A stretch of 64,000 bases of DNA from Membranipora membranacea. Its lineage: Eukaryota; Bryozoa; Gymnolaemata; Cheilostomatida; Membraniporidae. Under the pieces are notes generated by a model. The model had not been told where the DNA came from. It searched no databases and saw nothing but the letters and a program-made list of their open reading frames with translations. Shown in pieces: positions 11,830 through 25,077 of this stretch. Positions within the stretch are counted from its first letter, which is position 1. Each line of letters starts with the position of its first letter. The DNA lies in the NCBI GenBank assembly GCA_914767715.1, contig OU612072.1, positions 17,112,001-17,176,000 on the forward strand, read 5' to 3'. The translations under genes and the position numbers were made by a program.

Positions 11830-14800
11830 CTACACCCTGTTGTGTACACGGCCCAGTCCGTTTCTCACAGTAGCAGCAGATGACCCTCCTTCGGCACCAA
11901 TCGACTGGCTGCTGTTTTTTTCAGAGAGATTGCACAAGCAAGAAGAAGAAGGGTTGGTGGCGCTAATTAGTGGTCGGAGTTGTGCAGTTGCATCGTTTGA
12001 GACAAACTCCCTGCCTCGGCTAATGTTTATCTCACAATACTGATCTGGGTTGTTATCTCTTGATAAACATGAAGACAACTCCAGAAATCTTTTGCCTCCT
12101 GCCCTCACCAAAAACATTGATTGGAATAAATAGCCATCACAATACTAATACTGAAACGTTTATTAGCTGATCTCACTGATTTTATTGAAGAAAAAGATAC
12201 ATCTCTGATATATGGAGAGGATTGGATGCTATTCATTCAACGCCACTGCCATGGTGATGGTGGCCTTGTGGGTTGTGGCCTTATGGGAAGTGGCATTTTT
12301 GGTTGTGGCCTTATGATCAAGGACTTTTTGGCAGTTGCTTTTTGATCCGAAAACCACTGTCATAGTTGGTAGTCAATACTGTGTGTTAGTGTATGTGATA
12401 TCCACTTGCCCACAGCTGATTTGCATTATTGGGTAACTTCTCCATGTGCACATGGACAATATACATGTTACTTTTATCTATTGCTGCTTCCTTCGTCTTG
12501 CAGATGGTCCCGCTTCTCTTACTTCTCCTCTTGACTCTGCAAAGACATGGCATATTATATATATATACACTAATATAATGTATATACTTATATAATACAT
12601 ATACTCATATAATATATATAATAATATAATAATAATTATATATATTACATAAATTATACAAAAATGATATATATATGATTGGTGGCATTTCAGGTGGGTC
12701 TCCCACATATTTTGGAAGGCTGAGTTCCAACTTGACTGGAAATCTAGCAATGAAGGGTCATCAAGTCATTTGCAAGATCATGGCAAAGTATCAAAAATTG
12801 CTTTCCTGAGGTTTAGTACAGCTGACCTTCAACAGAGAAGTTCGCCCACACAGCTTCTCACAATTGTCATGAAATTTTCATATCTGTTAACGATCTCTAA
12901 ATACAAGGTCTTATTTGACTGCCCTATTTAACAGGCCTCCTTTTAGCTCAGGTGGCTTGTGTGGGGTAGACAAACTATACCCATGCTCGCCGTCTACTCT
13001 CTTTTTCGAAGAGGCAGAGGGTGATCTTTATACTGCGTGCAAGCACACTCACATAGCAGACCTCCTGTATTTATGGCCCCGATACGAACAGACCTGGCTA
13101 GGATGAATGGCTTGCCATCGCCAAATCAGAAATTATAGGCGGCGCCGGGAATCGAACCTGGATCATCAGACCACTCCTGACTCCATAGGATTATTGGCCT
13201 ATTTTTGGTCCAGTCACTATGCTAATGGCGCGTTCTACACATAACCGCACGCCGGAGAATCTAACATCTTGTCTGAGATTAAATCTCACTTTCGTAAGCA
13301 TTAATTATTAAGTATACTTTTATTTGGACATTTATAAAAAGACAAGGTATAATGCAAAAATACAATAATACAATGCAGGGCTGGAGTGATCCATCAAGAA
13401 ATGCTCCCCATTGGGACGCAAACGCATCCCTCCTGCGATGGCAAACAATTTGCCTGGCAGCGAAAAGAAAGGACTTATCATCCCACCATATATTACATGA
13501 TAAGTGGAATATCTTATAATGGCCAATATTTACAAAAGTACAGGACAGGAGTAGAAGGTGGCTCAGTTGGTTAAAGCACCGGACATCAGTATTAATGTGT
13601 TGAAGGTCGTGGGTTAGAATCCCACTGCAAGCCACTGACTACTGGGTCTTGTTGGATCCCCAGGCGTGCTCCGACCTGCCTACAAACTGAGAGCAAATTT
13701 GGCACAGACATTGCAGCCTTGCCCTTAAGACACAGACTATTTCGCCACACATTCTTTGGAATGAGGTGCGTGACTGAACCTTGCGATTTTAACCAACTTT
13801 GTGTAACCAATATTTTAAGTGTCCCTCTGTACTTACTTCTACTGCCTTCACCCTGCACCTTGGTCTTCTTGGCACTGGTTAACATTTTAGTAACTTGTGT
13901 GTCTCCCGGCTTCTCATTAATCAGATGTGAGTGTAACATATCTATCGCTGTAACGTCCAGCTTCGTCTGAGTCGGTATCGGGTAGTTAACCTGCCACAGA
14001 AAAGATGCGGTGATATGGCTTTAGATATGGATTTGGAATTGGATTTGGATTTGGATTAGGCGTTGGATTTGCATTTAGATTCGATTTGTTTTTTTCTTCA
14101 TCAACAATACTGAAAATATGAATCAACATCTTATCCTTAAATACGTGTTATGCAAAACTAGAAACAAATTACAGATTCTTTTTGTCTTTGGTCTCAGTGC
14201 TACAGAAATGGAGGGAGAGTGTCAAGGTGAATACACTCTTTCTGATTTAAAAATAAATTAGTTTATTGATTATGAAATTTATTTTCTATAACCACTGCGT
14301 GTCATGTATATGCTGCAAAAATAAGGTGGAGAGCTGTAAATGTTGTTTCAAGAATGGAAGGAAATGGGACGTTTGCTGTACTGTGTATGTTGTATGTGTA
14401 TGTATGATGTACTTGTGTCCGTGTCAGAGGTGTGCGGCTAACAATTACAAGTAAATCATGCCCATTCCTGTCCATCTTTTGATTTTGTCCGCCCAGTCCG
14501 CCCGTCAGACATCCTTGGACAATTGTCCATGCCCGTGTCTTTTTATGTTGCAAGTCATTGATTGTTGGGCGGGGAGAAGGGCAAGAGTTGGGGGGGGGGG
14601 GGGGTGTTGGGGTTAGTAGAACTTATAGTATGTATACTCACAGCCAACACAACACTGACAGGATCAGACTTTCTGTGTAATCCAGCGTTAATATTAGCTA
14701 TATACAGATTCATATCTGATGGTAGACCATAGGTCTGATTGTATAAGTACCACAGTGACATCAGCTTACAAAATCCCTGTTAAATAACATCACAATTTGA

Positions 14801-17800
14801 AGATATGACAGCGGCCTGGCTGACAGCAAATTGTATCAAGATTGAAAGGTTTGGCGATTTTAGTGATAAAGTCAAGCTCCAATCATTATTTTGTTGATGT
14901 GTGTGAGTCTCAATAGCTGAAATGATGATAATAATAATAATTTTATGTTACTGACCCAATGTTTTAACAAAAGATCCAGCTCAGATGAAATGTTATCTAG
15001 CGTTGCCTTTGAGCTCTTGACATAAGTGGATGATTGTTAGTCACAATCATTTTTACCAGGTTTCAAAGTCAGCAGCAAATCATTTCAAAAAGTTTTGAAA
15101 AGGAGTTTAAATGAACAACATACAAACAACATTTGGATGGGCATTATAAATTTTAGGTTTCAATAGAGGCCTCGACATAAGTGGTAAGAGGTAAGGCAAT
15201 GAATGGGAGGAGATTTATAGATACTAGTCTATATGGTCTGTGCTCTTTCAGGACTTGCAGATCAGGAGGGGGGCCTCCCAATCAAGGAGGGCCAACTCCA
15301 AAATATACAACAATTTTAATCTAAAAAATCCATTTGTGCAAAATGTTAATCTATGCTGTGGATATTAGATTAGAAAATTGTATAAGACTGACCACAGTGA
15401 GTAGAGGGACCAGTTGCATCACAGTGATAGTATTGATCAATCTAACCAAATGAGATCTTAACTTAGGATAGCAGGCCTCCTCACTAACATGTACAGGAGT
15501 GTTCAGTGTCTCATTGATACAGTAGTTAAACTCCTCCGAGTCTGAGTACGGTGTCCCAGTGCACCTACGACCTGTGGTTAAGAATACAGGTAAGGTGCTT
15601 ATTTTTCTCAGACTATGATACGGAAAAGCAGCACATACCTGAGCCAAGGATTACTTGAGCTAACTGCAAAGACATGACATACACTCAGCGCAGTAAGACT
15701 ACGCAGAAAAAATAGAAGAAATTATACCGTAATTGATTCTAGATTTAAGAAATGAGATGAACACAGGCACTGTCCTATGAATAATGCTAACAATGATAGG
15801 TTGAGGCCATTTGGAATCGGAGAAAGATTTTTAACCTGACGTGTTGAATATATTCGGGTATTGGCGGCATAAAGCGTCCGGTTTTCCATGTATTGTGTTG
15901 TATAGCTTAAACGGAAAATGTTTTCCAAATATCAACATTAAATGATTCTAAAACAACAACCATTACTTATTATTGTACAACAGAGCACAACTGATTGTAT
16001 GATAGCTGATCGGGTATAGGATCATAGAAATAGAGCTAGTTAGAAACCTAGACCGCTCTTGGGAGTCGTCCCACTATTTGCCAATCACCTGGAAATCAGT
16101 GGTAGGGTTTCTTTCAAGAATGAAATTAGATGGACTAGCTGAATAACTAACCCACTATCCTTACTACTATCTGGGTGTAGTGTAACAGGAATTTTTCAGG
16201 ACATTTAAAATTCATCAAGATAACAGGCTGTCCCTACCACTGATTGTGGTTAACCAGTAATAACAAAAACCACAAATACTGGTGAGGCATCTATGTATCG
16301 ATGTCTATGGGTAGGATACACACCGGCAGGCGCAGATATGAAATCTTTGAGCCAGCTATCGAGATGTTTTGGCTTCTGTCTGTAGGAGTCCTTGTAATAA
16401 CAGCAGGACCGGGGTAACTTCCTATAGATCGAGTATTTGTTACCGGAGACGCTCATGTGTGCAATGTCATCATAATACTCTCCGGGGGTGTGGATATAAT
16501 CTTCTGCACTGTCTAATCCACAACAACCATTCTCAAAATACATATGAAAAATAATAATAATGAATTAAATAAAAAACAGTGTTATATGGTGTTTTTTGAA
16601 AACAAAATCAGGCAGTGCAAAATAATCCATCCAACCAATGCGTTCAGCTGCTAAGAGAGACCTCAATTAATTACATTAAGAGGTCATTCGCCAGCCATGC
16701 CGATCATTTATGACAAAAACTCTTTGGTATATACGAGTCCCTTCACAGGCATTATGGTGTACGTTGATGAAGCCTTGTATATTATACACTCATTGAATTC
16801 CATATCTGGAATAGCATCATTAGCTTTCTTTTGCAGAACAAAGGGCTTGCAAAAATAGCCAGTCCCTAGTAGCAATCTAGAAATGCCCTAATCATCGACA
16901 CTGTAGGGGTATAATTACTGTTTGCAACATTGTAAACAAGACAATTTCTCAGGCTAATTATTCATGCTACTAGGGACAGCCAATCAGATAACAGTCAGAT
17001 GGGTCCCTGTGTTTAGTGTCCTAGCCGTATAACGCTATGATACTATTTCCATTCTAAGAGAAGAATCTAATTCAGTGTATACACTATTTTATTTGGCAGA
17101 CAACACCATCATGGAAGGATGTTTTCCTAACATGCCAAAGTAATTAAGGCAAAAGTTCTATTTTACCTCATATCAACTATACTAAATATTGCTCATATTG
17201 TACATTGTATTTCAGCTTTCACTGAACAGTATCTATAGCATTATATTTTATCGTATCAATATTGTATGACATTGTATTGTATTGCATTACGCAGCATCGC
17301 ATTTTATTCAAATGACGTATTGTATGGTATATTACTTACCTCATATTGAAAATAATCCCAATAAATAGACCAAGAATCGGTGCTTCTCATATCTCCCGTG
17401 TATCTTGCTAACCTTGAGTTATTTAACTGACGATGAAATTCTGTGGATACGTCCGTGTATACCTGATAAATAATAATAATAATAATAGGGGAGATTGCAA
17501 ACATACTTGTCTCGCCCACTCACTGAATGAGCAATCAGATAGTGATTTTGGCTGTTTTGGTTGAAAGAGTGTCTGGTTCATATGAGACAATTTTTAGGAT
17601 TGGTCACACAACTTGATACTTTGCAATTTTATCGTTTTGAAACAAAAGCAACATCATCTGCATAAGCCGTTATTGAGTGTTACAAGAATCATCAAATTAA
17701 AATGAATTAAAGTGAAGTAGCGAGATTTAAAAATAAACAAGAGTTTTCTAAGGCATATCAAACAAAAGAGGAGACAATTACATTATTGTGCTAACTCACT

Positions 17801-20554
17801 CTACTGATGTGATAATTTGCGTCAGCCGAGTAACTCAGCGCTATAACCAACGGAATCACACAAAACAGAGCGTTAGAGACGACCTGCAGGTAAACACAAG
17901 GGATACAAAATAAAAGGGTTACATCACGGCCATCTAAACATAACAAGTGGCTACTATTACATGATGCAATGCTTTCATGTCTCAGTTTTATCCTTTATGT
18001 GCCTTGACACCATGACTTGAACTAAATTCGAGGCTATGGTAGATAACAGGCATAAATTTATTTTCAGATAATAGGTTGAGGGAAATTACTAAAACGTCCT
18101 GTGAATTGCATATTATAAAGAATCACATTTTTTTGGTGATTTTTATTAATCTTAAAAGAGCTTCTCTGAAGTTTGAGCATACTTTTACTAATTTATTATG
18201 TATGAAAAGTTCCCAACCTCCTGGTTTAGAAAAGTTGAGAAAAATTATTCCTCACAGCTTGGCCATTATAAAGATTTACATTTCAGTGCTTCAAATTTGG
18301 ATAATCCCTCAAAATCATAAAACATAGGGTTGCAAAACTCCGGTTAAAAAATTGTTACATTTTCATACCTGAGATATCCTTTCTAACAGCTGATAGTAAT
18401 AACGCTAGAGAAGGGAATCATCCTCAACAAGTCATCAATTGATCACAACTATAGAAGGAGAATTATCCCTAAATTAAAGCCTACATCTAGATACACAGAC
18501 TTACATGATGGTACCAGAGGTAATGTTTTTTGTAAGACACCCAAGCACCGAAAAAAGAAGATATCATCGACAGTAGAGATCCTACACCTGTGAATATATT
18601 ACCTGCAAAACAACCAGATGGTCATTAAAACATAAAATGTACGCAGAAAGTTCAGATATTGATGATATACTATATAACATAGCCAGGCAAGCCTGCTGCT
18701 GCCTGACTGTCCGTCTGTCCGTCTGTCTGTCTGTTCGTCCGTCTGTCCGTCCGTCCATTTCTCTGAGTCACATACCTGTAAACTTGTGTAGCTGATATCA
18801 TTCATGTGATATCAAGGTACATTTGGTGGCGTCTTTAATACAAAAATGTTAACATACAGGCAGACACCCGTTGACTAGTCTAAGAGCTCAGACGACTGCA
18901 ATACAAGTTAGTGGCATTATATTACACCATTATGCCAAATGAGTGGTTGATAATGTAATGCCACCTGGATAGACAGTTTTCTGAGCTCTGATTAAGGCCT
19001 GGATTCGGAGTTGTCCTCTCTCTAGTTTGGTACTTTTAACCCACGCCGCATAGGAAAAACGTGCTGAAAAGAGGGTTATCTTGAAAACCGCTTATAATAG
19101 GATAAAAATTATTTTTGATTCAGTATCTGCAGCAATGAAAACTCATATGGACATAGTTTGGTAAATAATTTTAGTATTTGGATAGTCTGATTTTCTGCCT
19201 GTTTTGCGGACAATTTGGCAGAATTTTTCACGAGTTTCGTCACTAAAATTAAGATTTATCAACATTCAAGCCTCCAGTGATTTGGCAACCCTGTCTCACA
19301 GGGTTTTCAATGGTGCAGACTCTGGATCAAAATCATTTTTATCCTTACATAAGCGGTTTTCAAGATAACCCTCTTTCAGCAGGTTTTTCCTATGCGACGT
19401 GTGTTAAAAGTACCAAACTGGAGAGAGGACAACTCCGAATTGAGGCATAAAACTGTCTTATTGCAGCCAACTGAGTACTTAGACTACCCTTTGTCAGATG
19501 ATAGATATAAGTGTACATACACATAGGACTCTTTGTATTTTTATCAATTTCTAGGCTTGCGAGTAAAAGCGCAAAACATAGGACTTGCTGCCAGCAAGGA
19601 GTTTGAAACTCTGTAACTCCCTGCTGCCAGTAAGTGATTTACCTATGAGCAGATATGAGTAGAGTCTATAGTCAATCAGTTGAAGGTGAGTGGATATATG
19701 AAGTTCGATCATAACATAGATGAAGTATGCCAAAGATGTTATTGCTGTAAGCTGTAATAGACAAAATATATCTCATATTTTGTATGCATAAAATATGGAA
19801 CAAATTATATGGTTATGTAAATTGTCAAGAAATAATAAAGAAAATTTTTGACATCTCAATTGCATTGCGCAGTGCACCAATCAATTCAGGTTGGTTCTCT
19901 ATGCACCGTAGCGACTGACCTAATTCAAATATGCTTGAGTTCTCGAACTGAAAAGTCACCCCACCCGCACTAGGAAAAAGTTAGCTTTTATAGATAAATT
20001 GTACATAGGTCAATTATGCCATTTTGTGGCACGGTCGCTATAATACAGATGGACTCTTATCACAGAGTTGATCTGCAAGCAGTGTGCATCTCAATTGCTA
20101 GGAGAAATTAACTGAGCTCGGATGGAGTTTGCATTTGAAATAGTGCGAGTATTTAGGTTGACAGTTGGACAGCACCATTGATATCACCAGCAGCAGACAT
20201 ATTATAGACAGTGATATATTAAGGGCAGTTTGAGTGACTAGGAAAGTTTAGTCTTCATTACCACACCCCAATACGACAACGCCAGCAATAAGGGATAGCA
20301 AAATTCAATTTGATTTCAATTAGTCACTGCTTCACAAACCCTGAAGTTTTCGCTTGTCACTTTCGCCGGAAGCGAGAAGATAAGTGAGTACACAATCTAT
20401 AAAACTGAAAATATATATATGTATATATATATACTATAGTATATATCATAATAAAAATAGGTATATATAACTGATAAAACTAACTTACAGCACCAAACAA
20501 GTTAGCGACAATGAGGACATAGTCTACCCTCCTCTTGGGTAGTGAGATGTACAT
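11830..20554 (-). CDS. Tetraspanin, peripherin/ROM1-like candidate, with long C-terminal tail
   Basis: Ten exons in continuous phase: 20489-20554, 19643-19751, 18505-18602, 17800-17883, 17340-17462, 16324-16531, 15393-15571, 14642-14764, 13837-13990, 11830-12098 (470 residues). The start MYISLPKRRVDYVLI follows an in-frame upstream stop. TM1 spans exons 1-2, TM2 is exon 3 (GVGSLLSMISSFFGAW), TM3 is exon 4 (ALFCVIPLVIALSYS), TM4 is split over exons 7-8 (TVMQLVPLLTV plus LMSLWYLY). The large extracellular loop has the tetraspanin NGCCG motif, PRSCC and three further cysteines (RRC, NYC, EAC), seven in total; peripherin/ROM1 loops also have seven, but here the one before CCG is missing and one is gained later. 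The cytoplasmic tail of about 170 residues is longer than usual. The last two exons fit by phase but lack family motifs and are less certain. Likely a membrane scaffold; function unknown. Confidence 0.82.
12928..13215 (-). repeat. tRNA-derived SINE (family A)
   Basis: Minus-strand copy of the family best seen at 31812-32050: body motifs TTTTTCGAAGAGGCAGAGGG, ACAGACCTGGCTAGGATGA and GCTTGCCATCGCCAAATCAG, then the complement of the B box (GGGAATCGAACC). Confidence 0.72.
13551..13720 (+). repeat. tRNA-derived SINE (family B)
   Basis: A-box-like GGCTCAGTTGGTTAAAGC and B-box-like GGGTTAGAATCCCA, then GATCCCCAGGCGTGCTCCGA and CCTACAAACTGAGAGCAAA. A second copy is at 30936-31112. It lies in the last intron of the tetraspanin gene. 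Confidence 0.7.
16026..17075. repeat. Dispersed repeat around tetraspanin exon 6, shared with 43640-44160
   Basis: Blocks at 16044-16140 (CCGCTCTTGGGAGTCG, AAATCAGTGGTAGGGTTTCT), 16225-16312 (CTACCACTGATTGTGGTTAA, CATCTATGTATCGATGTCTA) and 16800-17075 (GAATAGCATCATTAGCTTTC, CTAGGGACAGCCAATCAGAT) all recur at 43640-44160 in a different order. AATCAGTGGTAG and CTACCACTGATT form an internal inverted repeat. The repeat ends about ten bases beyond the donor of exon 6. Confidence 0.65.
18703..18764 (+). repeat. GTCY microsatellite
   Basis: Interrupted (CTGT/CCGT)n tetranucleotide run in a tetraspanin intron. Confidence 0.85.
18997..19446. mobile_element. 450-bp MITE with about 113-bp terminal inverted repeats
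   Basis: The left arm (CGGAGTTGTCCTCTCTCTAG ... GAGGGTTATCTTGAAAACCG) is repeated inverted at 19334-19446 with few changes. No coding sequence is inside. It is in an intron of the tetraspanin gene. Confidence 0.85.
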
Positions 20555-21847
20555 ACTCCCAATACTACTAAGCCGCTGCCGCTGACTTGTTTTTTGTTTA
20601 GGTTTTTCTCTTTATGTAGAGCGATGTGATGCTGCCACAGTTGAGCGTTATGCGCAGCACTTTGACACTAACAATGTCGAAAGCTATGTCTTGTTTTAGT
20701 GAACCGGTGTATCAGCAGTATGGTGGTTTGTGTTGAATGTATTTGGCTAGAGGTTTGTTGCGAGTATTGAAGGTTGAAACTTCTATTTGTATAATGATTC
20801 TGAAAAACAAAATAAAATTTGTGTAATTCATGTCACAAGTTCAGGAATTAATCTGTAGGTTGTCAAAATTTACTCACATGATACAAGCAAGCGTTCGTTA
20901 TTCCGCATAAAAATCATGTATAGCGCAATCTCTTTTCACATAAAAAACTGTATTGATTAATATACAACGCTCACTCACCTGTTGTTATAACAGTATTGTG
21001 TCAATTCGGTTGTTAAAAGACTGAACAGTAGTTATAACAGACATAAAGGACATAAATGCGCCTATCCATATTCACTTGCCAATAGTTACTGCATTACTAA
21101 CGGTTTTGATGTAGGCCTACGTTGCAAGCGTTGTTGGAAAAAGATGGACAACTCCAAAGTATGATACTAACACAACCAGTAACAGGATAATCCTGTTTTA
21201 GTATGACATCGTTCTTTTGGCAGAATACAGATATTACGCACACGACACTTCGAAAGTTGTGGGCAGGGCTCAAAGCTCTCCATGAGACATGAATCAATCC
21301 TTGTTCAGCCCCTCCCCCCAACCCCAAGGAGGTGTTTGCAGTGAATACATTTCATGTATCTGTCATTCCTACGTCTGTACTTGGGGGCCCAGTTTGCTCT
21401 TGAAGTATCGATAACCAAAAGTGATTGAAAATTGAAGAGAAGGAAGGTTTTCAACTTCAACTATAAATATATGTATACGGGAATTCGGCAATTTCCACCC
21501 ACTAAACAACAGAAATATAGCCAGGAGGATAAAATCCTTCCGAACATCACCTACTGTCAACATTTTATATGTCTGCAATAAATTTTTATTTAGACAAGTT
21601 GGCCACTACACTGACAACACACAAGAAACAAAAATCCTCAAGTATAAAAAAGCTTTACAAACAAGCAAAATATGAAAATATGCCTGTGGGACATGAGTAT
21701 CCTGGAAAAAGAAACAATCTCAAGTGACTTTAGAAATTTTGTTTTAAACAATTTTTTATCAAGCATAATATATATAAATTGTATTATTTTTACTATTATT
21801 TTCAGTACCAGACAAGAAAACACAATAGAGTAGTACAGTCATGGTCA
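20555..21847. other. Intergenic, no feature recognised
   Basis: Between the tetraspanin start and the orphan gene. Apart from A/T-rich simple sequence nothing is supported. Confidence 0.5.
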
Positions 21848-22879
21848 TCAATATTTCTTATTTGTTTCGGTCTTAGTATTTGCTTCGGTCTTAGAAAACC
21901 AGGAACCAACCCAAGATTTAGCTGATGTCCAGGCGCTTGACACACCCCCATTTACTGTATTTGCAACTTCCATAACTCCATCAACACCGCTACATAGCTT
22001 GTAAGATGTAGTGCTCTGTTAAGAAAAAAACAGTCAACCAAGGTAAGCTTAATGGATGAGAAGAAAACGGATGTAAATTTATTGTGATATTTTACTCAAA
22101 ACAATAATGCAATGTGTTAAAGTTATTGCTATATGATGTTCAATGCAATTAATACTATGATATTATTGTGCCCAGTTGACATTACATATCCGTTACGACA
22201 GCAGGCTTGTGGTAAGAACACAGCCTAGCCATAGACTAGTCGGTAACAACAAATAGCACACGTACTCCCCTATTATCTCAAAGGGAACAACCAACACTTA
22301 TAAGTCTCTTACCTCTCGTTTGAGCTTGTCATTCTTTAGTTTTTCCAACTCTTTCTCATTCTGTCCCTTGATCTCTTTCAACATAGCGATCATCTCCTCT
22401 TTATGGTTACACTTTTCGACTGCAAGATCGCGCTTATTGAAGGCTTCCAGCTTTTCAACAATGTGATTGAGAAGCTCTGTGTTATGACTTTCAGTGAGAT
22501 GGAGAAGGTACACAAGCCAAAAACAGCAGCACGCGAAGAATGTAGACATCTTTGACTCACAGGCCGTGGCTCGCTCTATCCACTTCTCAATCTTTTCCTC
22601 TGGTTTGCTAGACATCCAAACTGACATTTTCAGCAGCAAATAAACAGTGAACACAAGTCCAACGGTCGTGATCACCATATCAGCCAAAGTAGATTCATCA
22701 TTCATCCTCCTTCGCTTGAACTCTGTCCAAGCCTTGTTTATCACATCACCGATTCCATGACTTTGTTCTTCCTTGTGTTTGTTTTTCAAGCTTTCTTTTT
22801 GTTTTCCAAGCTTTTCTTCTGTTTGCTTGGCCAAGCACGCTGGTGATGATCTAAAACTCTTCAACTTGATCCCCGGCAT
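21848..22879 (-). CDS. Orphan two-TM coiled-coil protein
   Basis: Two exons, 22313-22879 and 21848-22015, join in phase 0 (GAG|gtaaga ... acag|AGC) to give 244 residues from MPGIKLKSFRSS to the stop at 21848. Residues 18-60 are highly charged (KQTEEKLGKQKESLKNK). A first hydrophobic segment follows at about 66-89 (LADMVITTVGLVFTVYLLLK), a second cysteine-rich one at about 111-128 (MSTFFACCCFWLVYLLHLT). Residues about 140-189 form a Lys/Glu heptad-like helix (ELLNHIVEKLEAF, KEEMIAMLKEIKGQNEKEL). Exon 2 adds a Trp-bearing segment (SSAWTSAKSWVGSWFS) and a Thr/Lys-rich end. I recognise no family. Topology suggests an integral membrane protein with both charged ends on one side; that is inference. 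A TTTATT (AATAAA on the coding strand) lies near 21587. Confidence 0.68.
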
Positions 22880-23334
22880 GGCTCTCTTCTCAATTGAATT
22901 TAGAGAACCAGTTCTGACAAACGAAAAGTTTTCAATAGGGAAATTTTACAAGACTGTGGAATTGAAACAGGGGAGTTGCTGTTGGCAAAATAAACAAATG
23001 GCTGCCAAAAAAGTAATAATGAAAACAAAAAATTCAATTTAAGCTTTGTAAGCTGTTGATCAAGCAATCACTTTGTGAACTATATAAAGCGTATAAAGCT
23101 GTTTATCCAAAATCTATCATAACAATCAATCATGATTGAAAATAATATTTGACAATTAGTAATTTCTGCCAATGGGTGCATATACCAAATCAAAAATATG
23201 CGCACTTCAATACAACCATAATTTTTTGTTGAACTCTTGGCCTCGCTGAAGATTGAAGCCTACAATTAATATAGGGCAGTATTCACATTCACAGCCTCCA
23301 ATGCCAAATTACATCATACCTATACCAATGTCAG

Positions 23335-23475
23335 AAAGAAAGAAGAGGTGTACACTGGAGGGTGCTGGGGCTGGAACAATATACCTTGAATGCTCCCCCA
23401 ATAGGATTCGAACTCGCAACTCCTGCGGCACCAATCGCCTGGCAGTGAATAGTAAGCACGCTAACCGGACACAGA
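23335..23475 (-). repeat. tRNA-derived SINE (family D), inverted
   Basis: GGGTGCTGGGGCTGGAACAA, GGATTCGAACTC (B-box complement) and CGCCTGGCAGTGAATAG match the complement of 2560-2680. Confidence 0.68.
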
Positions 23476-24540
23476 CTTTATTAATATTCCTCAATCTAGT
23501 ATTACGATTAGATAGTAAAACTAATCTGGATGATAGGTGTATTCAAAATAAGAAGAGGCATGCTAATCGTTTTCCGAAAATTTAAGTCCTTACCATTTTG
23601 CTGGCGAAAAATATGCATGAGATTATCTATTTCTCTGTTTTTCATGACCAGGCAATTCTGCTTTCAAATCTTCCATTGATATTTCCAACGCCAGTTATTC
23701 TATGGCTGAACCTCAGCAGATGGCGTACGCAGGCTGGGTTACCTGATCACAGAGTTATAACCTTGATCCATAACGCCATTTACCCAGAATAAATCAAGTA
23801 ACATCACTTGCAGTCAAAGATCATCAAGATTTATAAAGATTGAATCATGCAAAACAGTTATACACACAAAGCGGTATAATATTATTGCACTTCTGTTCTG
23901 TTCAATAAAAAAGCAACAACAATATTGTGAGTTAGATAGAGACTGTCATATTTTAAAGGCTGAATAACTAGTGCCAAAGTGTATCTGAGCCCACTCAGAG
24001 CTATTACCTTGAAATTAAAGGTTGCTGGTGAGAAAAGACTAGTCGGAAGACGATTTGTGAACAAACATATTTGCTAATGAACTGACTGATAGCACATTCT
24101 TTGAGGTATGATTAATGTTGATTATCTTATATCCATACATTTCATCCATTCAGTGTACTTAATGATGTCAGGTTATCCGGACATACACAACGTATGTAGT
24201 GCATAACATATAGATCCGACACATGCCTGTTAGTATATGACTGTATATGTATACTACAAGTGAAGCCTATCCAGTTCCTGTAGTAAAGCCCTTCGTCGCA
24301 TCAGGTTTTTAATGCCATTACTTGGAGTTGTCCTCAACTGTAGAATATAATAATAAACTTGTAATATACAAAAACGTGAATGTGCACACAGTTTTGAGGT
24401 AGTAAAATTAACCACCTGGACTTTTTAAAAACAGCTGATGCCATGTTTTTTTCTGCTACTGTTCGCGTGAAGGCTTTTAAAATTCATATTGGACGTGCAA
24501 TGGAAGAAGTATTCTTGTGTGCAGCACCCGCTGACGTCCA

Positions 24541-24632
24541 GATTACACTGTTACACTATTACACTGTTACACTGTTACACTGTTACACTGTTACACTGTT
24601 ACACTGTTACACTGTTACACTATTACACTATT
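24541..24632 (+). repeat. 8-bp TTACACTG satellite
   Basis: About eleven tandem copies of TTACACTG/TTACACTA. Confidence 0.93.
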
Positions 24633-25077
24633 GGGATGTGAATCTCTGATCGTGAGAGTGAATTTATTACGAGAACCACAGGTGATCATACGCTTACTAA
24701 TTCTGGAAATTGAACTCGGGTTGTCAAACCCTATCTCTCATGATGTTACTCAAGCTATATGAATGAGTTCACGCTCTATCAAGCAGAGATAGTATAACAT
24801 GATTAGTGTGCACCGCAGACTTATTATTAAGTCTATGGTGTGTTTGCACCCTGGTTCCATTTATTTCTTATCTCACTGCTACCTATCGCACCTTATCATA
24901 CATGATTTGAGATACTACGGCTAACAAATCTATTAAATATAAATAGCCAATAGTGAGTCACTCCATCAGTGTGTGTGTGACAACACTTTTCAATCCATTG
25001 GGTACACGGAAAGAGATTTTAGCAGTACAATTAGGAAATCACTGTAATAAGTTATGTCTAAGCTGGTGCAAACTTAC

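Larger units (their letters stand above)
22880..25077. other. Likely 3' region of the RING-HC gene, with repeats
   Basis: At least one terminal exon of the RING-HC gene is expected here but not recognised. Contents seen: inverted family D SINE (23335-23475) and the 8-bp satellite (24541-24632). Confidence 0.4.

Noticed and set aside
23309-23494. Minus-strand 61-residue frame
   Set aside because: It is the inverted family D SINE.
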